Source of the DNA: Clostridia bacterium
GTDB taxonomy: Bacteria; Bacillota; Clostridia; Oscillospirales; Acutalibacteraceae
DNA: 40,764 nucleotides
Assembly (NCBI GenBank): GCA_017935325.1
Contig: JAGBHV010000067.1
Coordinates: forward strand, 1-40,764
Direction of reading: 5' to 3'
The number at the start of each line of letters is the position of its first letter. The first letter of the stretch is position 1. The notes beneath the pieces were generated by a model. That model was given only the letters and a program-made list of their open reading frames with translations, was not told the origin of the DNA and searched no databases. This document shows, in pieces, positions 6,583 to 14,116 of this stretch. A program made the translations under genes and the position numbers.

Positions 6583-8841
6583 TTATTCAAAGTTTTCAGA
6601 TTCTTTTTGTTCTCTTACTTTCTGAGACATAGACTGAATCTGAATAAGCTTATAATATTTGCCTTTGAGTGCCATAAGCTCTTCATGCGAGCCGTTTTCA
6701 ATAATTCTGCCCTTGTCAACAACGAGAATTCTGTTTGCTTTTCTCAATGTTGAAAGTCGGTGAGCAATCATAAGGGTTGTTCTGCCGCGGATAAGTCGCT
6801 CAATAGCCTGCTGGATAAGCTCTTCTGTTTCAGAGTCAACAGCAGCTGTAGCTTCGTCGAAGATAAGGATGCTGGGGTTTTTCATAACAGCTCTTGCAAT
6901 AGAAAGACGCTGCTTTTCACCGCCGGAAAGACCGATACCTCTTTCACCGAGGAATGTATCGTAAGAATCGGGGAGTCTTGAAATAAATCCGTGAGCATTG
7001 GCAACGTCTGCTGCGTAGATTACCTGTTCAACGTGTGCATTGGGAGTGCCGTAAGCGATGTTGTTGAAAACAGTATCTTTGAACATTAACGGCTCCTGCT
7101 GAACATAACCTATCTGGTCACGGTAATATTTCATGTCAATATCTTTGATGTTTACATCGTCAATAAGAATTTCGCCTTCATAATCGTCATAAAAACGCAT
7201 AAGAAGATTAATAAGTGTTGATTTACCTGAACCGGTTGTGCCTACAATACCCACGATGTCACCCGGGTTGAGAGTAAAGCTTACGTTATCAACAACTTTC
7301 TTTGAACGGTCAAAAGCGAAGTTGACGTTTCTGAATTCAATTTTACCGTCCATTCTTTCCAGCTCTGTGCCTTTTGCAAAGTCATGTTCAGGCTCAGCAT
7401 CAATAATATCAAAAATCTTTTCTGCAGATGCAAGAGCACTCTGATAAGAGTCGCTGATATTTGCAAAGAAACCTACAGGTCCGTAGAACATGCTTGTGTA
7501 AGAAATGAAAGAAACGAGCATACCGATTGTGATTGAATCGTTGCCGGGGTCGATAATCCATTTACCGCCTATTAACCAGATGATAACTGAACCGCAGGTA
7601 ATGAGGAATGTCATTACATTGGGGAAAACGGCTGAAACAACGCTTGCTCTTTTGTCTTCTTTGTACCAATCATCGCAGTATGCTTTGAATTTGCTGATGA
7701 TAGAGTCTTCATTTGTGAAAGACTTGATAACTCTTACACCGGGAATAGTATCGGCAAGCAAGGTTGAAATGTGAGAGCTTCTAATCCACAGACGGCGGTA
7801 CATCGGACCGATTTTTTTACCGAAGAGTCTGCCGCCGAGGACGACAAGAGGTACGGGCAGGAGAGAAAGCAGGGTAAGCTTCCAGTTCATCACAAGCATG
7901 ATTACTGCAATACCGATAAGAAGAAAGCCCTGCGTGATACCTTCCTGGGAAATACGCATTATAAAGTTCTGAAGCACCACGGAGTCAGAGTTGACTCTGT
8001 TGATAACAGAACCGGTAGAAGTTTTGTCATAGTAGCTCAAGGGGAGATACTGCGCTTTTGCGTAAATATCTTTTTTCAGGTCAATTATTATTTTGTCGCC
8101 TGCAATTCTCAGATAATAAGAACGTATGAACGAAAGTAAATACTGAACAACATAAACACCCAACAAGGCGAGAATTATTTTGATAAGCCCTGAAGCATCG
8201 TTGTTGGGAAGTATTTCGTCAACCATCATCTGTGTAACTCTCGGAGGTACAAGCGAGAGGAATGTTACGGCAATTGATAAAATAATACAGAAAATGAGTT
8301 TGCCTTTTTCAGGTAAAAGATATCTCATTAATTTTGAAATGATTTTGCCCTTGCCTTTACAGTTGTAACATTCGGCATCGGGAGAAGCAAGCTTTCTGCC
8401 GCACTTGGGACAGAAAGAACGCTGCTTATCATATGTTGACTTTACGATAAGAAGCTGTTCATCCGAATCTTCGCCGTCATTTACATTATTAATGAAAATA
8501 GCAGCGGCATCTGCAATGTCGGCATTTGCATAGGTAAAACGAAGGGCGGTTTCATATGCACCGTTTGTTTTTATTCTTATTATTGCGTTGCCGTACATTC
8601 TCTTGACGGTGACTTTTTCAATTTCGTCAAATTTGTAAAGCCTGCATCCGTTTTTGTGCTTTGAGTCAACTGCCAGAGCGCATGTTTTGGTCACAAGAAA
8701 AGCCGAAGAATCATATTTGCCGTCCAGATTCAGGTCGCCGACCACGGCAAAAAGAATCTGCTCACCATTTAAATTCTTTTCGGCAAATTTCATGATTTCT
8801 TCGGTTATGGGTTTGTTTGAAAAGGTTTTATATTCTGACAT
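6583..8841 (-). CDS. ABC exporter (fused permease-ATPase) with N-terminal PH-like domain and zinc ribbon
   Basis: A protein of 752 residues. The first ~120 residues form a soluble domain with alternating strands that looks PH-like. It is followed by a zinc ribbon with Cys144-x2-Cys147 and Cys158-x2-Cys161. A six-helix type I exporter domain spans about 180-465. The ATPase domain has Walker A GTTGSGKST at 534-542, Q-loop YVQQEP at 579-584, signature LSGGE at 638-642, Walker B SILIFDE at 657-663 and the H-loop His694. Type I half-transporters dimerise and export lipids, peptides or drugs. The extra ~165-residue cytoplasmic front end is unusual and could sense or regulate. It is first in an operon with DUF1854, DarA and FkbM genes, behind a consensus promoter. 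The substrate is unknown. Confidence 0.92.
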   Translation of the reverse strand: MSEYKTFSNKPITEEIMKFAEKNLNGEQILFAVVGDLNLDGKYDSSAFLVTKTCALAVDSKHKNGCRLYKFDEIEKVTVKRMYGNAIIRIKTNGAYETALRFTYANADIADAAAIFINNVNDGEDSDEQLLIVKSTYDKQRSFCPKCGRKLASPDAECYNCKGKGKIISKLMRYLLPEKGKLIFCIILSIAVTFLSLVPPRVTQMMVDEILPNNDASGLIKIILALLGVYVVQYLLSFIRSYYLRIAGDKIIIDLKKDIYAKAQYLPLSYYDKTSTGSVINRVNSDSVVLQNFIMRISQEGITQGFLLIGIAVIMLVMNWKLTLLSLLPVPLVVLGGRLFGKKIGPMYRRLWIRSSHISTLLADTIPGVRVIKSFTNEDSIISKFKAYCDDWYKEDKRASVVSAVFPNVMTFLITCGSVIIWLIGGKWIIDPGNDSITIGMLVSFISYTSMFYGPVGFFANISDSYQSALASAEKIFDIIDAEPEHDFAKGTELERMDGKIEFRNVNFAFDRSKKVVDNVSFTLNPGDIVGIVGTTGSGKSTLINLLMRFYDDYEGEILIDDVNIKDIDMKYYRDQIGYVQQEPLMFKDTVFNNIAYGTPNAHVEQVIYAADVANAHGFISRLPDSYDTFLGERGIGLSGGEKQRLSIARAVMKNPSILIFDEATAAVDSETEELIQQAIERLIRGRTTLMIAHRLSTLRKANRILVVDKGRIIENGSHEELMALKGKYYKLIQIQSMSQKVREQKESENFE

Positions 8842-8878
8842 ATAATATCACTCTTTTCCACATATGAAATTCGTCGTT

Positions 8879-8906
8879 ATTATAACACACACAGATGAAA
8901 TGTCAA
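8879..8906 (-). promoter_or_regulatory. Consensus sigma-A promoter of the ABC exporter operon
   Basis: On the minus strand TTGACA (8901-8906) and TATAAT (8879-8884) are separated by 16 bases, 38 bases upstream of the start codon. It points away from the plus-strand promoter at 9008. Confidence 0.88.
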
Positions 8907-9007
8907 CGGCTTTTTTGAATTTTCATTTATTTTTTGTAATAAAATCGTAAGAAAGGTGTAAATATTATGAAAAATAATTAAACCTGCAAAATATCCTGTG
9001 TTTTTGC

Positions 9008-9036
9008 TTGACACGGGAACGAAAATTTCATATAAT
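9008..9036 (+). promoter_or_regulatory. Perfect consensus sigma-A promoter ahead of the small peptide gene
   Basis: TTGACA (9008-9013) and TATAAT (9031-9036) are exactly 17 bases apart, the ideal arrangement. Transcription should begin near 9043, giving a leader of about 50 bases before the 42-residue ORF. It is one of the strongest-looking promoters in the window. Confidence 0.93.
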
Positions 9037-9095
9037 TATAGAGAACTAATGGGTGACCATAGTTACTTTATTTCACAAAAGGAAAGGAAGTGTAC

Positions 9096-9224
9096 ATGAT
9101 GAACTTTACAGATATCATTGAGGGCATCAAAACAGGTTGGGAAATCCTTAACAAAATTGTAAACTTTGACATTCTCTGGGATTACATAAAGAAGGGCTTT
9201 GAAGCTCTCATTGCAATGTTTTAA
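9096..9224 (+). CDS. Small 42-residue peptide, function unknown
   Basis: ATG at 9096 (a second ATG follows directly) to TAA 9222-9224. A strong GGAAAGGAAG ribosome site lies just upstream and an ideal promoter about 60 bases further. The peptide starts MMNFTDIIEGIKTGWEIL and ends GFEALIAMF. Hydrophobic and polar residues alternate so that it could form one or two amphipathic helices, with Trp residues and no Cys. There is no signal peptide. A 9-bp hairpin (9248-9271) follows, then a dockerin/DUF4474 gene. I do not recognise the family. It could be a phenol-soluble-modulin-like or signalling peptide, or a leader peptide for the downstream surface genes. The gene call rests on promoter, ribosome site and uninterrupted frame. 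Confidence 0.7.
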   Translation: MMNFTDIIEGIKTGWEILNKIVNFDILWDYIKKGFEALIAMF

Positions 9225-9247
9225 TTCCTGAAAGACATTTCATAGCA

Positions 9248-9271
9248 ACCCTGTCCGCATCAGGGCAGGGT
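9248..9271 (+). terminator. Hairpin after the peptide gene, possible weak terminator or attenuator
   Basis: A 9-bp stem (arms 9248-9256 and 9263-9271, one G-U pair) with a 6-base loop. No T-run follows, so full termination is unlikely. It may reduce read-through from the very strong promoter into the surface-protein genes or stabilise the short transcript. Confidence 0.55.
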
Positions 9272-9351
9272 CTTGTTGTGGAACAAACTTATTTCCTATT
9301 TGGCAGACTATGCCATTACATACAAGTAAATTTTAAGAGGTGATTTGAAAC

Positions 9352-11082
9352 ATGAAAAAATCTTTGTGTATTGCTATCTGCTTTGCAGTAGTGCTTACAG
9401 CTTGTGCAGTAGGCTTCTCTGCATTTGCAGGCACAGATTCTTTGTCAGTTGTTTCTGCTCCGAACAAGCTTTACTACCTTGACGTTTCCGATACAGTTGA
9501 TGTAACCGGAACAAAGCTGAAAGTAAAAATTGACGGCGCAGAACAGGTTGTTGAACTTACAAGGAATATCGAAAGAGCCGGCTCTGTAGCAGATGCTGAC
9601 GTTACAACAGCAACAGAAACCACAACTGTTGCAGAAACAACAACAGCAGAAACTACTACTCAGGCAGGAGAATCAACAACTGCTGCTGAAACTACAACAG
9701 CAACAGAAACTACAACTGCAGTTGAAACAACAACTGAACCGGCAACCACTGTAACTGTGAGAGAATCTGATATAAAAGTTTATTATAATCAGCCCCTCGT
9801 TGCAGGTGAAAATGAAGTTGTTTTCAAGTATGCAGATAAAACTGCAAGCTGCAAGATTTATGTAGATGCTGACCCTGTTCAGAAAATCAAAGTTACAAAA
9901 GCTCCTGATAAAACAGAGTATTTCTTCTACTACGATGACGGTAAACCGATTGACTGTTCAGGCCTTGAAGTTACAGTTACTTATAAAGATTTCGGCGACG
10001 GTGCGCAGGAATTTGTTTACAAATATGATGAAGTTGAATCATTGGATTTCATGGGCCACAGATTCAATATCAGATTGGCTTACAATCATCAGGAAGGTAA
10101 AAACCCCGTTATCGTTACATACCTTGGTAAAGAAGCAAATTTTGATATTTACTACAAGAAGATTTACCCCGGCGATGTAAACAATGACGGTGCAGTTAAT
10201 GCTAAAGACCTTGTACGTCTTCAGAGAATTGTTCTGGGTGAAAAACTTTCATACAACCCCATCACAACAGATCTTAATGAGGACGGCAAAATCAATACAA
10301 AGGATATCACAGAACTTCGTAAAGCACTTACAATAGCTGATAAATCAGGCGAATTTGAATGGGTATTCGATGCAAAGCTTCTCTCTTACATGGTATCTGC
10401 AGACGGTTATTTCTACACAGCAGATGACCCGTGGCAGAGAAACTTCGGCTTCAACGAGGTTTATGACTATGCAACTCCTTACACATTCATGTACTATGAT
10501 ACATTCCGCGTTTTCTTTGACTACGGTGAATATGAAGAAGGCGAGCTTGACGGTGTGCCTGCAGGTACTCCCAAGCAGTGGATGATTCAGCCCTGGAAGG
10601 GACAGTACGGCATGGTGCTTTACGGTGCTGAGCTTGGCGTTTACACTAAACCTGACACACGTACTACACCACACTATGACTGTGCAAATGACGATGACCG
10701 TTTACCCATGGCTATGACAGTTTATAAGGATAAAAAATTATCTTTCTCAATGCCTGATAAAAACGCACAGCCTGATAAAAAATACTGGTGGATTACAGGC
10801 TTCAAACCCGGAGCTCTTGACAACTATACAGATATGTCAAAACCCCACAGCCAGCTTATGATTGAGTTCAAAATTGACTTCCCGTCAAATGAAATGGCAA
10901 ATAAATTTGCGGCAGGTCTTGAAGAAAGAGGCTTCACAAAGACAGGTTTTATCGATACAGTAAACTTCAGAAAAGTTGATGTTTATACAATTAATGGCAA
11001 CAGAGTAGAATTCCTCTGGAGAGACGTTGTCGGCACTCCCGGACAGACAAACGTTCCCAACAGTGTTCCCGTTGCTAATTAA
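9352..11082 (+). CDS. Secreted dockerin protein with DUF4474 domain and Thr-rich insert
   Basis: A protein of 576 residues. It has a signal peptide (1-26), a first Ig-like domain (about 38-173) interrupted by an ETTT-repeat linker at 85-136, and a second uninterrupted Ig-like domain (about 177-270). A dockerin follows at 273-328 with calcium loops DVNNDGAVN and DLNEDGKIN. The C-terminal domain has FGFNEVYDYATPY at 365-377 and QWMIQPWKGQYG at 409-420, then GAELGVYT, the signature of DUF4474. DUF4474 has no assigned biochemical activity. A dockerin in the middle of the chain rather than at the end is unusual. An AAGAGGTG ribosome site precedes the start. Two cohesin proteins follow at once, so the dockerin probably docks onto one of them at the surface. 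Confidence 0.85.
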   Translation: MKKSLCIAICFAVVLTACAVGFSAFAGTDSLSVVSAPNKLYYLDVSDTVDVTGTKLKVKIDGAEQVVELTRNIERAGSVADADVTTATETTTVAETTTAETTTQAGESTTAAETTTATETTTAVETTTEPATTVTVRESDIKVYYNQPLVAGENEVVFKYADKTASCKIYVDADPVQKIKVTKAPDKTEYFFYYDDGKPIDCSGLEVTVTYKDFGDGAQEFVYKYDEVESLDFMGHRFNIRLAYNHQEGKNPVIVTYLGKEANFDIYYKKIYPGDVNNDGAVNAKDLVRLQRIVLGEKLSYNPITTDLNEDGKINTKDITELRKALTIADKSGEFEWVFDAKLLSYMVSADGYFYTADDPWQRNFGFNEVYDYATPYTFMYYDTFRVFFDYGEYEEGELDGVPAGTPKQWMIQPWKGQYGMVLYGAELGVYTKPDTRTTPHYDCANDDDRLPMAMTVYKDKKLSFSMPDKNAQPDKKYWWITGFKPGALDNYTDMSKPHSQLMIEFKIDFPSNEMANKFAAGLEERGFTKTGFIDTVNFRKVDVYTINGNRVEFLWRDVVGTPGQTNVPNSVPVAN

Positions 11083-11097
11083 GGAGGTGCGTGAATT

Positions 11098-11919
11098 ATG
11101 AAAAACATTAAAAAATTCATTTCTGTACTTCTCGCACTTGTGCTTGTGCTTGCTCCTTCAACAGCAGGACTTACAGCTTTTGCTGCAGGTGAAATGACAT
11201 TTACTGTAAGCAATGTAAACAAGTCTAAACCGGGCGATGTTGTTACAGTAACTGTTAAGGTTTCAAACTCAAAGCCGGTTTGTGCCGTTAACCCCACAGT
11301 CGTATACGATGCAGATAAGCTTGAGTTTGTTTCAGCAACAAACGGTGATGTTTTTGCAAAAAATGCATTTCAGATTGGTGAAGCATATGAAGGTAAAGTA
11401 AGAATCCTTTACTATAATGGTCTTACCAATACAAGTAAAAATGGTACTGTATGCACACTTAAGTTCAAGGTTCTCAGCGGTGCAACAGGTTATGCTGATG
11501 TTAAGCTTGACTTCCCTGAAAACAGTGTTGTTAACCAAAAGGAAGAAGCTGTTACCTTTGCAAATAAAGCAGGTAAAGTAGGCATTGTTTCTGCTGTTAT
11601 CTATGCAGGCGAACAGAAAAAAGAGAACGCAATTGAAGAGAAATACTACCAGAAGGTGCCGCTGTTTGCAAGCTACAGAAAACAGAGCGTTCAGCTTTAT
11701 GCAGGCGTTATCGGTGAAGAAGTCAAGAAAGTTGAATGGTCAGTTGATAAAGACAGACTTATAATTGACAAAGATGGTCTTGTAGTTCCTAACCGTCCCT
11801 GGTACTGCAGAGCTAATGTTACAGCAAAAATCACTTGTAAATCAGGTGCAGTTTACGAACAGACAGTAATGGTTGAATTCTACAAATTAGCTTTCACACA
11901 GCGTTTACCCGTATTTTAA
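11098..11919 (+). CDS. Secreted cohesin-domain protein
   Basis: A protein of 273 residues with a signal peptide (cleavage near 29-31), a cohesin-like domain at about 33-166 (strands MTFTVSNV, PGDVVTVTVKV, NPTVVYDADKLEFVSA, GKVRILYYN, GTVCTLKFKV) and an Ig-like/Big domain at about 185-262. No membrane anchor or sortase motif is visible, so it is either released or held by partners. Cohesins bind dockerins with calcium. The gene starts 15 bases after the dockerin/DUF4474 gene with a GGAGGTG site, so the pair is one operon. It could bridge the dockerin proteins in this window to an anchored partner. The pairing specificity is inferred and not shown. Confidence 0.84.
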   Translation: MKNIKKFISVLLALVLVLAPSTAGLTAFAAGEMTFTVSNVNKSKPGDVVTVTVKVSNSKPVCAVNPTVVYDADKLEFVSATNGDVFAKNAFQIGEAYEGKVRILYYNGLTNTSKNGTVCTLKFKVLSGATGYADVKLDFPENSVVNQKEEAVTFANKAGKVGIVSAVIYAGEQKKENAIEEKYYQKVPLFASYRKQSVQLYAGVIGEEVKKVEWSVDKDRLIIDKDGLVVPNRPWYCRANVTAKITCKSGAVYEQTVMVEFYKLAFTQRLPVF

Positions 11920-11935
11920 TTAGAACTTATCAGAT

Positions 11936-11961
11936 GGAACGTGTCGTTGCGGCACGTTTCC
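11936..11961 (+). repeat. Hairpin between the two cohesin genes
   Basis: An 11-bp stem with one bulged base and a 3-base loop, just past the stop of the first cohesin gene and ending 25 bases before the next ATG. There is no T-run, so it is more likely an mRNA processing or partial attenuation element than a full terminator. Confidence 0.55.
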
Positions 11962-11986
11962 ATTTGACATTTATGAGGTGAAATAA

Positions 11987-12829
11987 ATGAAAAATAAATT
12001 ATTGAGCGTCCTTCTTTCTATTGCTATTGTTTTCACAACGGTAGCTGTTATGTCAATTCCGGCTGCTGCTGCAGGTGCAGGCTTTACCGTCAAAGAAAAG
12101 AGTGAAACAGCTTCAACTGTAAAGGTTGAAATCGGTCTCAGCGGAAACACAGGTTATTCCGGTCTTGGCTTTGATATTGCATACGATGATGCTGTGCTTA
12201 CTCCTGTTTCAGTTGAAGTTGCAGGTCCCGCAGATACTGCTATGATGACTTGTACAGGTATGAACAAAGATTCAGGCTATACTGTAGTAGTTTATGGCGG
12301 CGATGAAGTTAAATCTGACGGTTCTGTTTGCGTAGTAACTTTCAAGAAGAATTCTTCTTTAAAAGACGGAACATCTTCTGCAATTTCATTAGTTCCTGAT
12401 GCTGATAACTGTTATGATGGTGATGATAATTCTATTGAAGTGTCATCAGGCAGTGCAACTCTCAAGCTTTCATCAAAAACAGCTACAACAAAGAAAACTA
12501 CAACTAAGAAAACTACAACTAAGAGCACAACAAAGAAAAATAAACCTGCGGGAAATAATATGACAAATATTACTGTTCCCACAAGACCGGAAACAACTAC
12601 TGAGGAATCAACGACATTGCTTGTGACTGAAGAATCCACAACAGAAGAATATTCAATTGAAACATATTCATATGTTGATCCGGGTAACGCAGAAGCTGAG
12701 GATGAAAATGCTGATAAATCACAGATGATAAAGAGAATAATTGCAATTGCAGTTATTATTGTTTGTGTTTCAGCAGTAGCAGCTTTGATTTTCACAAAGA
12801 AAAAGTCACCCTCTGAAACGAAAAAATAA
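11987..12829 (+). CDS. Membrane-anchored cohesin protein (surface anchor)
   Basis: A protein of 280 residues with a signal peptide (1-29), a cohesin-like domain at about 31-162 (GYSGLGFDIAYDDAVLTPVSVEV, then GSVCVVTFKK), a Lys/Thr linker at 163-190 made of TTKK repeats, an acidic Thr/Glu stretch at 200-245, one transmembrane helix at about 249-270 and a short basic tail. The order of signal, cohesin, linker, membrane helix and positive tail fits a surface-exposed anchoring scaffold. It lacks an LPxTG motif and S-layer domains, so anchoring is by the helix. It is last in the operon before a strong terminator. Its likely partners are the dockerin proteins at 9352, 16001 and 18573. Confidence 0.84.
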   Translation: MKNKLLSVLLSIAIVFTTVAVMSIPAAAAGAGFTVKEKSETASTVKVEIGLSGNTGYSGLGFDIAYDDAVLTPVSVEVAGPADTAMMTCTGMNKDSGYTVVVYGGDEVKSDGSVCVVTFKKNSSLKDGTSSAISLVPDADNCYDGDDNSIEVSSGSATLKLSSKTATTKKTTTKKTTTKSTTKKNKPAGNNMTNITVPTRPETTTEESTTLLVTEESTTEEYSIETYSYVDPGNAEAEDENADKSQMIKRIIAIAVIIVCVSAVAALIFTKKKSPSETKK

Positions 12830-12841
12830 TCTGAGATCATA

Positions 12842-12888
12842 AAAATAACCGATGCAGTTAAGTTGAACTGCATCGGTTATTTTTGTTT
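12842..12888 (+). terminator. Strong bidirectional terminator
   Basis: A perfect 18-bp inverted repeat (12842-12859 with 12866-12883), a 6-base loop, and T-rich tracts on both strands. It separates the cohesin operon from the convergent oxidoreductase gene. Confidence 0.95.
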
Positions 12889-12897
12889 CTTGTTTAA

Positions 12898-13989
12898 TTA
12901 TTCTTCGCCGTAAGCGTTTTCGTAAATTTTAACTTCCTGATGGATGTTAGATGAACGATAAATACCATCCATAATTTTAGAAGTAAGCACTGCTTTGTCA
13001 ATGTATGACTGGTTAGGTACTCGTGTTTTACATGATTCAACAAATGAATCAATTTCGTTTCTGTAATGGTCTCTCATTCTGAATTTCGGCTTTTCTTCAA
13101 CGAGAGCACCGTCTTTTACTGTAAAGAAAGTATAATATCCGCAGTAGTTAAGTCTGATACCGCCCTTGTCGCCCATAAAGTCAATGTATGTTTCGTTGAT
13201 GCCTATATTCTGTGCCCATGCACCGTTGAAGGTGATTGTAGGTCCGTTTTCTGTTCTGATAATACCTGTAACAGAGTCGTCAACATCGTATGTACCGTTT
13301 TCAACATCAGATGTTTCTTCTGCCCACATACCCTCATAAACGTAATTTTTCATATCTTTACCAAGTTTGCAGAAAGCTTCGCCGCTTGCAGTAAGAGGTC
13401 TGGGGTCGCCGCAACAGTAAAGAATAAGGTCAAGGTAATGTACGCCCCAGTCGATAAGTGCACCGCCGCCTGAAGAAGCGTTTGTTGTGAAATCTCCGCC
13501 GAGTCCGGGGATTGAACGATGTGCTCTGAAAGATGCATAAACATGGAAAACTTCACCAAGCTCACCGTTGTCAATCAGCTTCTTAACGCGGTTAACTGAA
13601 TCATTATAACGGTTAACTGTACCGATTGAAAGCATTTTGCCTGTTTCTTTTGCAACTTCCTGCATTGCCAATGCCTCTTTAAGAGTTCTTGCTGCAGGTT
13701 TTTCGCAAAGCACGTCTTTGCCTGCTTTCATAAAATCAATTGAAATCATTGCGTGATGGTCGTTATGTGTGCAGACTGATACTGCGTCGATATCATCATT
13801 GTTTACAATTTCTTTGTAATCGTAAACTGCTTTGCCGCAACCATATTTTTCAACTGCTGCATCAGCTCTTTCGGGGATGATATCGCAGAAATACTTGATT
13901 TCCACATTTTCGTTTGCCATATAGCTGGGGATGTGTGCACAGTTTGCAATGTTTCCGCAACCGATAATTGCTACTCTTAATTTTGACAT
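12898..13989 (-). CDS. Gfo/Idh/MocA-family NAD(P)-dependent sugar oxidoreductase
   Basis: A protein of 363 residues from the ATG at 13987-13989. A longer reading starts six codons earlier, but a GGAGGT site lies 8 nt before the chosen ATG and would overlap the earlier one. The N-terminus is a Rossmann fold with GCGNIA at 10-15, followed by the family catalytic EKP at 96-98 and the WGVHYLDL motif with His184. These enzymes oxidise or reduce sugars and polyols such as inositol or glycoside hydroxyls, with the precise substrate unknown. Two TIM-barrel sugar isomerase/epimerase genes lie divergently, with overlapping promoters. By analogy with known oxidoreductase/epimerase groups, the three may interconvert a keto-sugar or cleave an oxidised glycoside. 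Confidence 0.9.
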   Translation of the reverse strand: MSKLRVAIIGCGNIANCAHIPSYMANENVEIKYFCDIIPERADAAVEKYGCGKAVYDYKEIVNNDDIDAVSVCTHNDHHAMISIDFMKAGKDVLCEKPAARTLKEALAMQEVAKETGKMLSIGTVNRYNDSVNRVKKLIDNGELGEVFHVYASFRAHRSIPGLGGDFTTNASSGGGALIDWGVHYLDLILYCCGDPRPLTASGEAFCKLGKDMKNYVYEGMWAEETSDVENGTYDVDDSVTGIIRTENGPTITFNGAWAQNIGINETYIDFMGDKGGIRLNYCGYYTFFTVKDGALVEEKPKFRMRDHYRNEIDSFVESCKTRVPNQSYIDKAVLTSKIMDGIYRSSNIHQEVKIYENAYGEE

Positions 13990-14016
13990 AATGTTTACCT
14001 CCGTCATCAGGAATTA

Positions 14017-14057
14017 TTGACAAAAATAATGATATCAGTTATAATCAGTTTTGTAAA
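14017..14057. promoter_or_regulatory. Overlapping divergent promoters of the oxidoreductase and isomerase genes
   Basis: On the plus strand TTGACA (14017-14022) and TATAAT (14040-14045) are 17 bases apart. On the minus strand TTTACA (14052-14057) and TATCAT (14029-14034) are also 17 apart. Both cores share the same DNA. Two direct copies of ATCAGTT (14034-14040 and 14044-14050) lie 10 bases apart, across the plus -10, so one regulator could control both directions. Confidence 0.8.
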
Positions 14058-14116
14058 CAGTTTAATTTGATTTACTCTGTTTTTTATTGAAATCATTCAA
14101 AAAGAGGTAGATTATT

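Noticed and set aside
9601-9762. A CRISPR or other short direct-repeat array
   Set aside because: The repeat is codon-based Thr/Glu coding sequence within an intact protein frame, without unique spacers.
12412-12873. A minus-strand frame opposite the anchored cohesin gene
   Set aside because: It crosses the terminator, mirrors the Thr/Lys linker codons and has no promoter or ribosome site.
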